64,000 bases of DNA, taken from Pelomonas cellulosilytica (GTDB lineage Bacteria > Pseudomonadota > Gammaproteobacteria > Burkholderiales > Burkholderiaceae_C). The notes under the pieces were generated by a model that did not search any database, was not told the origin of the DNA, and saw only the letters and a program-made list of their open reading frames with translations. The translations under genes were made by a program, and so were the position numbers. Positions 13,632-23,877 of the stretch are shown piece by piece; within the stretch, counting starts at the first letter, position 1, and each line of letters begins with the position of its first letter. The stretch is taken from positions 1-64,000 of the forward strand of contig NZ_JAJTWU010000007.1 of the NCBI RefSeq assembly GCF_021353265.1, written 5' to 3'.

Positions 13632-15815
13632 TTAGCGCACCGCGGCCCGCTCACTGACGACCTTGGGCGTCAGAAAGATCAACAGCTCGGTCTTGGAGGA
13701 GGTGCGCGTCTTGTTCTTGAACAGGTTGCCGACGAAGGGCACGTCGCCGAGCAACGGCACCTTGTCAACCGACTCACCCTCGTCCTGGGTATAGATGCCG
13801 CCGATGACGACCGTGCCACCGTTCTCGACCAGCACCTGGGTCTGCACATGCTTGGTGTTGATCGCATAACCCTGAGGCGTCAGCGTACCGCGGCTGTCCT
13901 TGTTGACATCGACGCTGAGAATGACACTGCCCTCGGGCGTGATCTGCGGCGTGACTTCCAGCTTCAGGTTGGCCTTGCGGAAGGCGATGGACGTCGCGCC
14001 GCTGGACGTGGCGACCTGGTAGGGCAGTTCTTCGCCTTGCTCGATGAGCGCCTTGACCTGATCGGCCGTGATGACACGCGGGCTTGACACGATCTTGCCC
14101 TTGCCGTCGGACTCGAGAGCGGACAGCTCCAGGTTCAGGAACCGGTTCGCCGTCGCGCTGAACAGCGAGACCGCGAAGGTCTGCGCAACTGCACCTGCAA
14201 AGCTGTCCGACGAGACGTTGGCGCCCAGGTTCACGAAGTTCGGGTTGTTGAACGCACCGGGGTTGGCTGAGTTGGAGGGGGCCGCTGAACCCGGCTGATT
14301 GGTCTGGTAGGTGACGCCGTTGTAGTTGCCGCCCAAGGTCAGGTAGTTACCGCCACCCACGCTGTAGCCAGGAACGCCCCCCTGTTGACCGCGAATGTCG
14401 TTCGTCCCCAGCTTGACACCCAGCGCCCGGCCGAAACGATCGTTGGCTTCGACGATGCGGGCCTCGATCAGCACCTGCCGCACCGGCACGTCGATCTTGG
14501 CGATCATCGCCTGGATCTCTTCGAGCTTGCTCGGGATGTCGGAGACAAACAGCTGGTTCGTACGCGACTCGGAGATGACGCTGCCACGCGGCGACAGGAT
14601 CTTGGTCGTCGTGCCGGACGAACTGCCGCTGCTGCCGGTGCTTTGCCCTGCCAGGCCCTTGGCGAGTTCCTCGGCCTTCACGTAGTTGAGCTGGAAGGAC
14701 TGCGTCCGCACCGGCTCGAGCTGAGCGATATCGGCCTTGGCCTGCAGATCCAGCTTCTCCTTCGTCGCCAACTCATCCTTCGGCGCGATCCACAGCACGT
14801 TGCCGGACTTCTTCAGGCCGAGGCCCTTGGCCTGCATGATGATGTCCAGCGCCTGGTCCCACGGCACGTCCTTCAACCGCAACGTGACGTTGCCCGTCAC
14901 CGTATCGCTGGTGACGACGTTGAAGTTCGTGAAGTCGGCGATGACCTGCAGCAGCGCGCGAACTTCGATGTTCTGGAAGTTCAGCGACAGCTTGTCGCCC
15001 GCGTAGCCGGGGCCTTGCGTCAACTTGTTGGGATCGACCTTCTGGGGCCGTACCTCCAGCACGAACTGGTTGTCGCTCTGGTAGGCGCTGTGTTCCCAGT
15101 TGCCCTTGGGCTCGACGACCATGCGAACGCGGTCGCCGGACTGCGTCGTCGTGATCATCTGGACCGGCGTGCCGAAGTCGGTCACATCGATCTTGCGACG
15201 CAGGTTCTCCGGCAGGCTGGAGCGCAGGAACTCGACGACGAGGCTCTGGCCCTGCTGCTGGATGTCGACACCCACCTGGTTGCTGGGCAGGTTGACGATC
15301 ACGCGACCGGCGCCATCGGAACCGCGGCGGAAATCGACGTCGCGCAGCGACTGCGGCGCCGTATTGAGGCTCTGCGCGAAGTGCACCGGCTCACCGGCCG
15401 CCTGCGCCGCCGGGGCCGCGCCGCCCACGACGAGCACCAGTGCATTGCCCTCCAGCTTGGCGCTGTAGTTCGCAGCCTGGCGCAGGTTCAGCACGATGCG
15501 GGAACGTTCGCCGGCCTGGGCCACCGCAGCCGAACGCAAGTTGCCCTGGTTCAGCTCGAGCTGGTTGCGACCGATGCCGTTGACGACGCCCGGCAGGTCG
15601 ATGGCGATGCGGGGCGGCGTCTGGATGGTGAAGCCCGTCGGAACGGCGGACAGCGGCTCACTGAGCTCGATGCGCACCACATCCACACCCGCCTGCTGGC
15701 TGGTGTTGATCGCCTTGATCTGGGTCTGTGCCCAGGCGGCAGGCGCGCTCAACAGCGCAAAGGCGGCTCCCAGCAACCAGCTACGGCCCATCGAGATGTT
15801 CTCCAATGTCTTCAT
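13632..15815 (-). CDS. pilQ: Type IV pilus secretin PilQ
   Basis: Outer-membrane secretin through which the type IV pilus extrudes. The 727-residue form has a signal peptide (cleaved near SAPAAWAQ), two AMIN domains (IRIELSEPL and a second around residues 160-270) that bind peptidoglycan, an STN/N0 domain (LSLNFQNIEVRALLQVIADF), an N1 domain and the secretin core, with VPLLGDVPFVGNLFKNK near the C terminus. ATG 15815 overlaps the pilP stop as ATGA and has GGAGAAGGG upstream, so the upstream extension is rejected. It is the last of the five pil genes. Confidence 0.97.
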   Translation of the reverse strand: MKTLENISMGRSWLLGAAFALLSAPAAWAQTQIKAINTSQQAGVDVVRIELSEPLSAVPTGFTIQTPPRIAIDLPGVVNGIGRNQLELNQGNLRSAAVAQAGERSRIVLNLRQAANYSAKLEGNALVLVVGGAAPAAQAAGEPVHFAQSLNTAPQSLRDVDFRRGSDGAGRVIVNLPSNQVGVDIQQQGQSLVVEFLRSSLPENLRRKIDVTDFGTPVQMITTTQSGDRVRMVVEPKGNWEHSAYQSDNQFVLEVRPQKVDPNKLTQGPGYAGDKLSLNFQNIEVRALLQVIADFTNFNVVTSDTVTGNVTLRLKDVPWDQALDIIMQAKGLGLKKSGNVLWIAPKDELATKEKLDLQAKADIAQLEPVRTQSFQLNYVKAEELAKGLAGQSTGSSGSSSGTTTKILSPRGSVISESRTNQLFVSDIPSKLEEIQAMIAKIDVPVRQVLIEARIVEANDRFGRALGVKLGTNDIRGQQGGVPGYSVGGGNYLTLGGNYNGVTYQTNQPGSAAPSNSANPGAFNNPNFVNLGANVSSDSFAGAVAQTFAVSLFSATANRFLNLELSALESDGKGKIVSSPRVITADQVKALIEQGEELPYQVATSSGATSIAFRKANLKLEVTPQITPEGSVILSVDVNKDSRGTLTPQGYAINTKHVQTQVLVENGGTVVIGGIYTQDEGESVDKVPLLGDVPFVGNLFKNKTRTSSKTELLIFLTPKVVSERAAVR

Positions 15816-16336
15816 CGTCCCTTCTCCTGCAGCTGGAGGGTACTGGTGCGCTCGATCCACTCGCCCGCAGCGTCCTGGACGACTTCTCGCAACGTGATTT
15901 CGGTTTCGCTGATCTTCGTGATCCGCCCGAAGTTCTGGCCGAGGTGGTCCCCGGCCTTGACCTGATAGAGCAGCCCGTCGACCTGCAGCAGCGCATAGCG
16001 CTGCTTGTCGCGCGTCAGGCTGCCCACCATGGCCATGCCATCGAGCGGGTAGGCCTCCAGCGGTTCCTTGCGACGGTTGATCTCGGCCGTCAGCAGCGAG
16101 CTTGGCTGCGCGGCTTCCTGTTTGATAGCCACGCTGAGCTTCTGCGTGCTGAACGGGTCCACCCCGGTGCCGGCCTCATAGGGCTGCGGCAGGAATTTCT
16201 TGGGAGGCAACAGCGGCGGCACCGAGGGCTTCGCCTCCTTGCGCTGCTGGTCCATCCACTGGCGCAGCTCGTCGATATCGCTGCTGCAGCCGGCCAGCCC
16301 AGCCGCGGCACCCAGGCAAATCAGCATACGCCTCAT
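15812..16336 (-). CDS. pilP: Type IV pilus inner-membrane lipoprotein PilP
   Basis: 174-residue lipoprotein linking the PilMNO alignment complex to PilQ. The signal peptide ends in a lipobox (AGLAGCSS, Cys at 17). After it come a flexible acidic/basic region and the beta-sandwich HR-like domain (YPLDGMAMVGSLTRDKQRYALLQVDG, GDHLGQNFGRI). Start ATG at 16336 overlaps the pilO stop (ATGA) and its own stop overlaps pilQ (ATGA), so translation is coupled through the block. Confidence 0.95.
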   Translation of the reverse strand: MRRMLICLGAAAGLAGCSSDIDELRQWMDQQRKEAKPSVPPLLPPKKFLPQPYEAGTGVDPFSTQKLSVAIKQEAAQPSSLLTAEINRRKEPLEAYPLDGMAMVGSLTRDKQRYALLQVDGLLYQVKAGDHLGQNFGRITKISETEITLREVVQDAAGEWIERTSTLQLQEKGR

Positions 16337-17010
16337 TTCTTGCCTCCGGCCTTGGCGGCGGCCTTGCGCTGCTCGGCCACTTCAGCGGCATCGAGGTAGC
16401 GATAGGTCCGGGCGGTCACTTCCATGCTCAACGGCGCATTGGGATTGGGGGGCGCGACGACGATGAGGTTGTGCAGCGTCACGATGCGCGAGAGGTTGGA
16501 CACGTCGGCCGCGAAGGAGCCGATGTCGTGATAGCGGCCCGAAACGCGCAGCGAGATGGGCAATTCGGCGTAGTAGTCCTTGACCACTTCCTGCCCCGGG
16601 CGGAACAGCTCGAACTGAAGCCCACGGCCGACACCCGCGCTGCTGATGTCCGACAACAGCGAGTCGATCTCTGCCTTGCCAGGCAGTTGCTTCTCAAGCT
16701 GCGTCACGTACTCCTCGACCTGGCTCTTCTGCTTGCGCAGCTCAGGCAGATTCACCGCCTGCCCCAGCTTGTTGCGGAAATCCTCGCGCAGCTGCGGCTC
16801 ACGGTTGCGCTCGGCCTCCAGGTTGGCCTGCACATCTGACAGCAGGAAGAAATAGCCTGCCGCCACGACAGCCAGCACGACCGCGAGAGCAGATGCCAGC
16901 TTGGGCGCCAGCGGCCATTGGCCGGGCTCCTTGGGGTTGAGACCCTGGAACTGCTCCGAGAGGTTCGCGAACCAGGCATTCAGGTCGATCTTGGGCATGG
17001 AAGTCGCCAT
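16333..17010 (-). CDS. pilO: Type IV pilus inner-membrane protein PilO
   Basis: Part of the PilN-PilO inner-membrane heterodimer. The protein has one transmembrane helix (about residues 34-54, LASALAVVLAVVAAGYFFLL), a coiled coil (roughly 55-100) and a ferredoxin-like periplasmic domain (ELPISLRVSGRYHDIGSFAADVS). ATG 17010 has GAAGGG nine bases upstream. A TTG at 17019 that would overlap the pilN stop is an alternative, adding three residues. It ends in an ATGA overlap with pilP. Confidence 0.95.
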   Translation of the reverse strand: MATSMPKIDLNAWFANLSEQFQGLNPKEPGQWPLAPKLASALAVVLAVVAAGYFFLLSDVQANLEAERNREPQLREDFRNKLGQAVNLPELRKQKSQVEEYVTQLEKQLPGKAEIDSLLSDISSAGVGRGLQFELFRPGQEVVKDYYAELPISLRVSGRYHDIGSFAADVSNLSRIVTLHNLIVVAPPNPNAPLSMEVTARTYRYLDAAEVAEQRKAAAKAGGKK

Positions 17011-17015
17011 GTCGG

Positions 17016-17618
17016 TCAACCCTTCTTCGGCGCCGAGGCACCGGATGCGGCGTCGCGCGGCGGCGCCTTGATCGAGACCTTCATGGAGAAGTCGAGCAGA
17101 CGGCGCTGGTCCCTTGTGTTGGTGCTGACGTTGGCCAGCTTGACCTCGATGAGATCGGGTTTCTCAAGCCATTCCGAACTGCGCGACACGTTGCGCAGGA
17201 ATTCCGACACGCGCTCGTTCGTCTGGGCGATGCCGCTGATGGTGACGACCTTGTCCGTCTGCCGGATGGCCGTCAGATAGATGCCTTCAGGAGCCAGCCG
17301 CGCGAGGTCGTTGAGCAACTGCACCGGCGTGTTGCGATCGGTCTGCAGGTCTTCGACCGCGCGCTGCCGCGACTTCAGCGCCTCGATCTCGGCCTTCAAG
17401 TTGGCGATGTCCTTGATCTGCGCCTCCAGCCGCGTGATTTCGCTCTGGATGTACTGGTTGTGCGACTGCTGCTCCTGCGTGAGGAACTGCAGCAGCAAGT
17501 AGGCAGCCACGACGATGCCCGCGCCGACCAGGGCCGCCAGCCCCAGGCCGGCGAAGAACGCGACTTTGCGCCGCTTGCGCCTTTCCTCACGGTAAGGCAG
17601 CAGGTTGATCAGGATCAC
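17016..17618 (-). CDS. pilN: Type IV pilus inner-membrane protein PilN
   Basis: 200-residue partner of PilO. The conserved N-terminal PilM-binding tail INLLPYREERR is at residues 4-14. A transmembrane helix follows (about 22-46), then a coiled coil with an SEITRLEAQIKDI pattern and a C-terminal domain (PEGIYLTAIRQTDKVVTISG). It starts with GTG at 17618 overlapping the pilM stop (GTGA). Confidence 0.96.
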   Translation of the reverse strand: MILINLLPYREERRKRRKVAFFAGLGLAALVGAGIVVAAYLLLQFLTQEQQSHNQYIQSEITRLEAQIKDIANLKAEIEALKSRQRAVEDLQTDRNTPVQLLNDLARLAPEGIYLTAIRQTDKVVTISGIAQTNERVSEFLRNVSRSSEWLEKPDLIEVKLANVSTNTRDQRRLLDFSMKVSIKAPPRDAASGASAPKKG

Positions 17619-18694
17619 TGGAAGAACCTCCGCATCGCGAGGCCGCAGGCGGTCAGGTAGGACGGCGCCTCACGCTGCAGCTTGGACTCGCGCACCGCGG
17701 AGCCCATGGCCATGTTCTCGAAGGGGTTGACGACCATGCAGGCGAAACCGGTCAGGTCAGTCACACGCTCCTTGAGGCCTGGCAGCGTGGCAGTGCCGCC
17801 GGCCAGCATCACGTAGTGCACCTTGTGATGCGGCGTGCTGGTGAAGAAATACTGCAGCGCACGACCGATTTCCTGCGACAGGCTGTCCACGAAGGGATTG
17901 AGCACGCTGACTTCGTAGTCGTCCGGCAGGTCACTGGAAAGCTTCTTCTGCTCGGCCTCCTCGAAGGAGAAACCGTACTGGCGTGAGATGAGCTGCGTCA
18001 GCTGCGAACCGCCGAAGGACTGGTCACGGTCATAGAGCAGTTCCTCATCGCGCAGCACTTTGAGGCTGGTCGTGTCGGCACCGATTTCAAAGAGCGCCAC
18101 CAGCGCATCCTTGCCCTCGTTGGGCAGCGCTGCGACGAGCCGGCCCATCGCCATGCGGGAGGCGTGGGACTCGATGTCGAGCACGACGGGACGCAGGCCG
18201 GCGGCTTCGGCCAAGCCCTGGCGGTCCTGCACCCGGTCCTTGCGCGATGCGGCAATCAGCACCTCGACGTCGCCGACGGACGTGGGGCTGGGGCCGATGA
18301 CGCAGAAGTCCAGGCTGACTTCATCCAGCGAGAACGGGATGTACTGATTGGCCTCCGCCTCGACCTGCAACTCCAGCTCTTCCTCGCGAAGGCCGGCGGG
18401 CAGCATGATCTTCTTGGTGATGACGGCCGACTGCGGCATCGCGAGCGCGGCATCACGCGTCCTGGAGCCGCTTCGGGCCACGACACGGCGCACGGCGTCA
18501 GCCACCTCATCGAACTTCTCGATCTGGCCGTCAGCAATCCAGCCCTTCTCGAAGGGCTCGCTTGCGAAACGCTCCAAGACGAACTCGCCGCTCTTGGTCT
18601 GGCTCAGCTCCACCAGCTTGACGCTGGAAGAACTGATATCCAGCCCAATCAAGGGTGGGTGCGTGCGCCCCAAAAGTGCGTCAAGTATTCCCAT
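17615..18694 (-). CDS. pilM: Type IV pilus assembly actin-like protein PilM
   Basis: Cytoplasmic actin-fold ATPase-like protein that docks on the PilN tail. The 359-residue protein has the phosphate-1 motif (IGLDISSSSVKLVEL), the phosphate-2 region (ALFEIGADTTSLKVL) and the adenosine motif (VMLAGGTATLPGL). It is first in the block and preceded by a good promoter candidate at 18734-18762. It is divergent from mrcA, the usual arrangement in beta- and gammaproteobacteria. Confidence 0.97.
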   Translation of the reverse strand: MGILDALLGRTHPPLIGLDISSSSVKLVELSQTKSGEFVLERFASEPFEKGWIADGQIEKFDEVADAVRRVVARSGSRTRDAALAMPQSAVITKKIMLPAGLREEELELQVEAEANQYIPFSLDEVSLDFCVIGPSPTSVGDVEVLIAASRKDRVQDRQGLAEAAGLRPVVLDIESHASRMAMGRLVAALPNEGKDALVALFEIGADTTSLKVLRDEELLYDRDQSFGGSQLTQLISRQYGFSFEEAEQKKLSSDLPDDYEVSVLNPFVDSLSQEIGRALQYFFTSTPHHKVHYVMLAGGTATLPGLKERVTDLTGFACMVVNPFENMAMGSAVRESKLQREAPSYLTACGLAMRRFFQ

Positions 18695-18733
18695 GCCCTT
18701 TGTTGCCGATGCGTCGAGTTACGTATCGGACTA

Positions 18734-18762
18734 TTAATAAGTTACTTGAATGCTAGCAGCAA
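18734..18762 (-). promoter_or_regulatory. Putative sigma-70 promoter of the pilM operon
   Basis: On the minus strand TTGCTG (-35, 18757-18762) is separated by exactly 17 bp from TATTAA (-10, 18734-18739). Transcription would start about 33 nt before the pilM ATG. The region is AT-rich against the surrounding GC-rich DNA. Located by eye only. Confidence 0.5.
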
Positions 18763-18927
18763 AGCCTTTGACACCGAACGCAAATTCGGCGCCAGCTGGT
18801 AACGCCACGTTGCTAAACATACACCAACCTCCCCATGGAAAGGCTCCTGGGAAACGCCCGTACAGCGGTCGTTTGGCACACTGTTTACAAGCTTCTTTCG
18901 TATACAGGTTAGTCAACAGCCGCTTCC

Positions 18928-18933
18928 TATAAT
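18928..18933 (+). promoter_or_regulatory. Putative -10 element of mrcA
   Basis: A perfect TATAAT lies 45 bp before the mrcA ATG. The -35 is not convincing (CAGGTT at 17 bp spacing). The divergent pilM and mrcA promoters share the 284-bp region 18695-18978. Confidence 0.4.
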
Positions 18934-18978
18934 CCAACGCCTCGATCCCCTGCGCCAAGGGCGCGCTTCTGCCGGCTC

Positions 18979-21378
18979 ATGAACGACAAGCCTCGCCCCG
19001 CCGCGCCTTCTCCCGCCACCCCCTCCGCCGGCCCCGCCATTCCTTCCTCCCCCGCCCCTTCCTGGAGCAGACGCCTGCGGCGGCTGGCCCTTTGGGCAGT
19101 CGGACTGCTGGCTGGCGGCATCCTGGCCATCGCGCTACTGCTGGCGCTGGGCCTGGCGCTGGCCTACCCCAAGCTGCCCGACATCAACGGGCTGACCGAC
19201 TACCGCCCCAAGCTGCCGATGCGCGTGCTGTCCAGCGATGGGGTGCTGCTAGGCGAGTTCGGCGAGGAGCGCCGCAGCTATCTGCCGATCGAGCAAATCC
19301 CCAAGGTCATGCAGGAAGCCGTGCTGGCCATTGAAGACGCACGCTTCTACCAGCACGGCGGCGTGGACTACCTCGGCGTCATCCGCGCCGGGCTGGCCAA
19401 CGTCAGCGAGTCGCGCAGCCAGGGCGCGTCCACGATCACGATGCAGGTGGCGCGCAACTTCTACCTGTCCACGGAGAAGACATTCACTCGCAAGATCTAC
19501 GAGATCCTGCTGGCGCTGAAGATCGAGTCGGCGCTGCCCAAGGAGAAGATCCTCGAGATCTACATGAACCAGATCTTCCTGGGACACCGCGCGCATGGCT
19601 TCGCGGCGGCGAGCGAGGTCTACTTTGGCAAGACGCTGGACAAGCTCAGCGTCGCCGAGGCGGCGATGCTGGCCGGCCTGCCCAAGGCACCGTCCGCTTA
19701 CAACCCGATCAACAACCCGCGCCGGGCCGCCATCCGCCAGCAGTACATCATCGAGCGGATGTACGAGACCGGTTACATCACCGAGGAGCAGCGCGACGAG
19801 GCCAAGGCTGAGAAGCTGCGCATCCGACCGGTCAACGAGTCGGTCTCGCATGCCGAGTTCGTCGCCGAGGCGGCGCGGCAGCTGATCTTCAACCAGTACG
19901 GCGACGAGGCCTACTCCCGGGGGCTGAACGTCTACCTGACGCTCAACAGCGCCGAGCAGAACACCGCCTACCGCGCGCTGCGCCGCGGCATCCTGGACTA
20001 CGAGCGGCGCCAGGTCTATCGCGGCCCCGAGGCCTATGCCGACCTGCCGGGCGACGCCAAGGCGCTGGATGCGCGCATCGCCGAGCTGCTGGCCGACCAC
20101 CCGGCCAACGACGAGCTGCTCGCTGCCGTCGTGCTGGACGCCGATCCCAAGAAAGTGACCGCCGTGCTGCAAAGTGGCGATGCGATCACCGTCACTGGCG
20201 ACGGCCTCAAGCCCGCCACCTCTGGACTGTCCGACAAGGGCAACCCCAAGACACGCATCCGCCGTGGCGCCGTCATCCGCGTCGTCAAGGTGGCCAAGCA
20301 GAAGGACGGCAACGAGTGGACGATCACGCAGCTGCCCGAGGTCGAGGGCGCCTTTGTGTCGCTGGACCCGCACAACGGCCAGGTGCGCGCCATGGTTGGC
20401 GGCTTTGACTACAACAAGAACAAGTTCAACCACGTGACGCAGGCCTGGCGCCAGCCCGGCTCCAGCTTCAAGCCGTTCATCTACTCGGCCGCGCTTGAGA
20501 AGGGCTTCACGCCGGCCACCGTCGTTAACGATGCACCGCTGTTCTTCGACGCCGGCACGACCGGCAGCCAGCCGTGGGAACCCAAGAACTACGACGGCAA
20601 GTTCGAGGGCCCGATGCCGCTGCACGTGGCGCTCGCCAAGTCCAAGAACATGGTGTCCATCCGCGTGCTGCACTCCATCGGCGTGAAGTACGCGCAGGAC
20701 TGGATCACGCGCTTCGGTTTCGAGGCTGAGAAGCACCCGGCCTACCTGACGATGGCGCTCGGTGCCGGCTCCGTCACGCCGATGCAGATGGCACAGGCCT
20801 ATTCGGTGTTTGCCAACGGCGGCTTCCGCGTCAGTCCGCAGCTCATCGCCCGCATCACCGACAACAAGGGCCGCCTGCTCTACGAGGCGCTGCCGACGAC
20901 GCTGGGCGAAGACGCCCGGGCCATCGAGCCGCGCAATGCCTTCATGATGAGCACGCTGCTGCAGGAGGTCGCGCGCAGCGGCACGGCGGCCCGCGCGCAG
21001 GCGACGCTCAAGCGGCCCGACATCTACGGCAAAACCGGCACGACCAACGACTCGATGGACGCCTGGTTCGCCGGCTACCAGAAGGACCTGGTCGCCATCG
21101 TCTGGATCGGCTACGACCAGCCACGCAAGCTGGGCGACCGCGAGACCGGCGGCGGCCTGAGCCTGCCGGTGTGGATCGAGTACATGCAGACGGCGTTGAA
21201 GAACAAGCCAGTCGACGAGGTGGCGCCGCCCGAAGGCGTCGTCAACATCAATGGCGAATGGTTCTACGAGGAATACACCGCCGGCAACGGCGTGCGCGAG
21301 CTGGCCAACGAGCCGAATGCACCGCCGGCGGCCACCGAGGACGAGAAGAAGTCGATCCTCGACCTCTTCAAGCGCTAG
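18979..21378 (+). CDS. mrcA: Penicillin-binding protein 1A (bifunctional glycosyltransferase/transpeptidase)
   Basis: Class A PBP that polymerises and cross-links peptidoglycan. The 799-residue protein has a Pro-rich cytoplasmic tail, a transmembrane helix at about 38-62, and a GT51 glycosyltransferase domain with the catalytic Glu in AIEDARFYQHGG (E119) and GASTITMQVARN. An OB-like insert follows, then the transpeptidase domain with SxxK in GSSFKPF, SxN in KSKNMVS and KTG in YGKTGTTND. It is divergent from pilM, as in Pseudomonas and Neisseria. The stop is 15 bp from the convergent cyaY stop. Confidence 0.97.
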   Translation: MNDKPRPAAPSPATPSAGPAIPSSPAPSWSRRLRRLALWAVGLLAGGILAIALLLALGLALAYPKLPDINGLTDYRPKLPMRVLSSDGVLLGEFGEERRSYLPIEQIPKVMQEAVLAIEDARFYQHGGVDYLGVIRAGLANVSESRSQGASTITMQVARNFYLSTEKTFTRKIYEILLALKIESALPKEKILEIYMNQIFLGHRAHGFAAASEVYFGKTLDKLSVAEAAMLAGLPKAPSAYNPINNPRRAAIRQQYIIERMYETGYITEEQRDEAKAEKLRIRPVNESVSHAEFVAEAARQLIFNQYGDEAYSRGLNVYLTLNSAEQNTAYRALRRGILDYERRQVYRGPEAYADLPGDAKALDARIAELLADHPANDELLAAVVLDADPKKVTAVLQSGDAITVTGDGLKPATSGLSDKGNPKTRIRRGAVIRVVKVAKQKDGNEWTITQLPEVEGAFVSLDPHNGQVRAMVGGFDYNKNKFNHVTQAWRQPGSSFKPFIYSAALEKGFTPATVVNDAPLFFDAGTTGSQPWEPKNYDGKFEGPMPLHVALAKSKNMVSIRVLHSIGVKYAQDWITRFGFEAEKHPAYLTMALGAGSVTPMQMAQAYSVFANGGFRVSPQLIARITDNKGRLLYEALPTTLGEDARAIEPRNAFMMSTLLQEVARSGTAARAQATLKRPDIYGKTGTTNDSMDAWFAGYQKDLVAIVWIGYDQPRKLGDRETGGGLSLPVWIEYMQTALKNKPVDEVAPPEGVVNINGEWFYEEYTAGNGVRELANEPNAPPAATEDEKKSILDLFKR

Positions 21379-21393
21379 GAGCCTGCCGGCAAC

Positions 21394-21726
21394 TCAGGCG
21401 CTGAACGTCAGCGCCTTGCCGGCCTGCTCGCTGGTGCTGCGGGACAGCCGGGCCAGGAATTCCTGGCCCTCGCGGTCCACCCACTGCGCACCGTCCCACC
21501 TGAAGTGGTAGCCGCCCGAGCGCGCCGCCAGCCAGATCTCCTGCAGCGGCGGCTGGGTGTTGATGACGATCTTGCTGCCGCCCGGCAGACTCAGTTCCAG
21601 CAGGCCGCCAGTGCGGTGGGTGTCGATGTCCACGACGTCGCTCTCCAGCCAGGCGTCGATCTGCGTCTCGATGCGGGCGAGCAAGGCGTGGGCCCTGGCG
21701 TGGTATTCGGCGTCGGAGAGGGACAT
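21394..21726 (-). CDS. cyaY: Iron donor protein CyaY (bacterial frataxin)
   Basis: Small iron-binding regulator of Fe-S cluster assembly by IscS. The 110-residue protein has the acidic first helix (LSDAEYHARAHALLARIETQID), DVDIDTHRTGGLLEL and the beta-sheet core (SKIVINTQPPLQEIWLAARSGGYHF, then WVDREGQEF), all matching the frataxin fold. It is divergent from lptM (11 bp between starts), the usual pair in proteobacteria. Confidence 0.93.
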   Translation of the reverse strand: MSLSDAEYHARAHALLARIETQIDAWLESDVVDIDTHRTGGLLELSLPGGSKIVINTQPPLQEIWLAARSGGYHFRWDGAQWVDREGQEFLARLSRSTSEQAGKALTFSA

Positions 21727-21737
21727 AAACTGACCGG

Positions 21738-21904
21738 ATGAAAACGACTGTCGTCAGTGTAGGGGGCCGCGCCATCGCGAGGATGGCGGCCCTGGCGATC
21801 ACCCTCATCGCATCGGCGGGTTGCGGCCAGAAGGGGCCGCTGACGCTGCCGGCACCGGCCGCGGCGGCCGCCTCGTCGCCCGGCCCGGCCTCAGCGCCTG
21901 CGCG

Positions 21905-21908
<4 letters not shown>
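21738..21908 (+). CDS. lptM: LptM-like small lipoprotein (LPS translocon maturation)
   Basis: 56-residue lipoprotein: signal peptide with lipobox ASAGCG and, right after the Cys, the signature GQKGPLTLP shared by YifL/LptM proteins. LptM binds LptD and promotes its oxidative maturation in the outer membrane (known for E. coli). An Ala/Pro/Ser-rich tail follows. It is divergent from cyaY, the conserved location. lysA, which usually follows, is replaced by a convergent ABC transporter gene whose stop overlaps this one by 4 bp. Confidence 0.85.
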
Positions 21909-22896
<988 letters not shown>

Positions 22897-22900
<4 letters not shown>

Positions 22901-23877
22901 CGCGCCATCTCCCGCCCCTCAGGCAGCCAACAGGCGGCGCGCGTCGCGCCCACGTCGGCCAGCTCGGGCCGCTCCACCCGACAGCGGTCGGCCGCGCGCG
23001 GGCAGCGGGGGTGGTAGGCACAGCCTGGCGGGATGGCCGTCAGCCGCGGCATGGAGCCGTCGATCTGCAGCAGCCGCTCGCGATCCTCGTCCATGGCCGG
23101 GATGGAGCCCATGAGGCCGACGGTGTAGGGGTGGGCCGGCCGGTGGATGACGTCAGCCACCGGCCCGATCTCGGCGATGCGTCCCGCGTACATGACGGCC
23201 ACGCGGTCGCAAGTCTCGGCGATGACGCCCATGTCGTGCGTGACGAGCATGACGGCCGCGCCCTGCTCGCGGCAGACCTTCTTCAGCAGCGCAATGATCT
23301 GCGCCTGGATGGACACGTCCAGCGCCGTCGTCGGCTCGTCGGCCACGATGAGCTTCGGCTGCGCCGCCAGCGCCAACGCGATGACGACGCGCTGGCGCAT
23401 GCCACCGGAGAACTGGTGCGGGTAATGGTCCACACGTGCCTCCGGCGCCGGAATGCCGGTGGACGCAAGCAACTCGACGGCGCGGGCGCGCGCCTGCGCG
23501 GTGCTCAGGTTCAGGTGCGTCCTGATGGTCTCGACGAGCTGCTGACCCACCGTGTAGAGCGGGTTCAGCGAGGTCAGCGGATCCTGGAAGACCGCTCCGA
23601 TCTCGCGGCCGCGCACACGCCGCATCTGCTCGGGTGGCAGGTCGTCGATACGCCGCGCGGCCAGCCGGATCTCGCCGGCCGTGATGCGGCCGGGCGGGTC
23701 GAGCAGGCCGATGATGGCCGCGCCCGTCAGCGACTTGCCGGCGCCGGACTCACCAACGACGCCGAGGATCTCGCCGGCAGCGATCGAGAAGGACACGTCG
23801 TCCAGCGCCCGCAGCGTGCCGTGACGGGTGGCGAACTCCACACGAAGGTGGCGGACTTCCAGCAGCGGCGCCGTCAT
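22897..23877 (-). CDS. Dipeptide/oligopeptide ABC transporter ATP-binding protein (DppD/OppD type)
   Basis: Second ATPase subunit, 326 residues from ATG 23877, which overlaps the permease stop as ATGA; the longer frame upstream is rejected. It has Walker [10 protein letters not shown], signature FSGGMRQR, Walker [12 protein letters not shown], and the C-terminal [22 protein letters not shown] cluster typical of peptide transporters. It pairs with the downstream ATPase to power uptake. Confidence 0.93.
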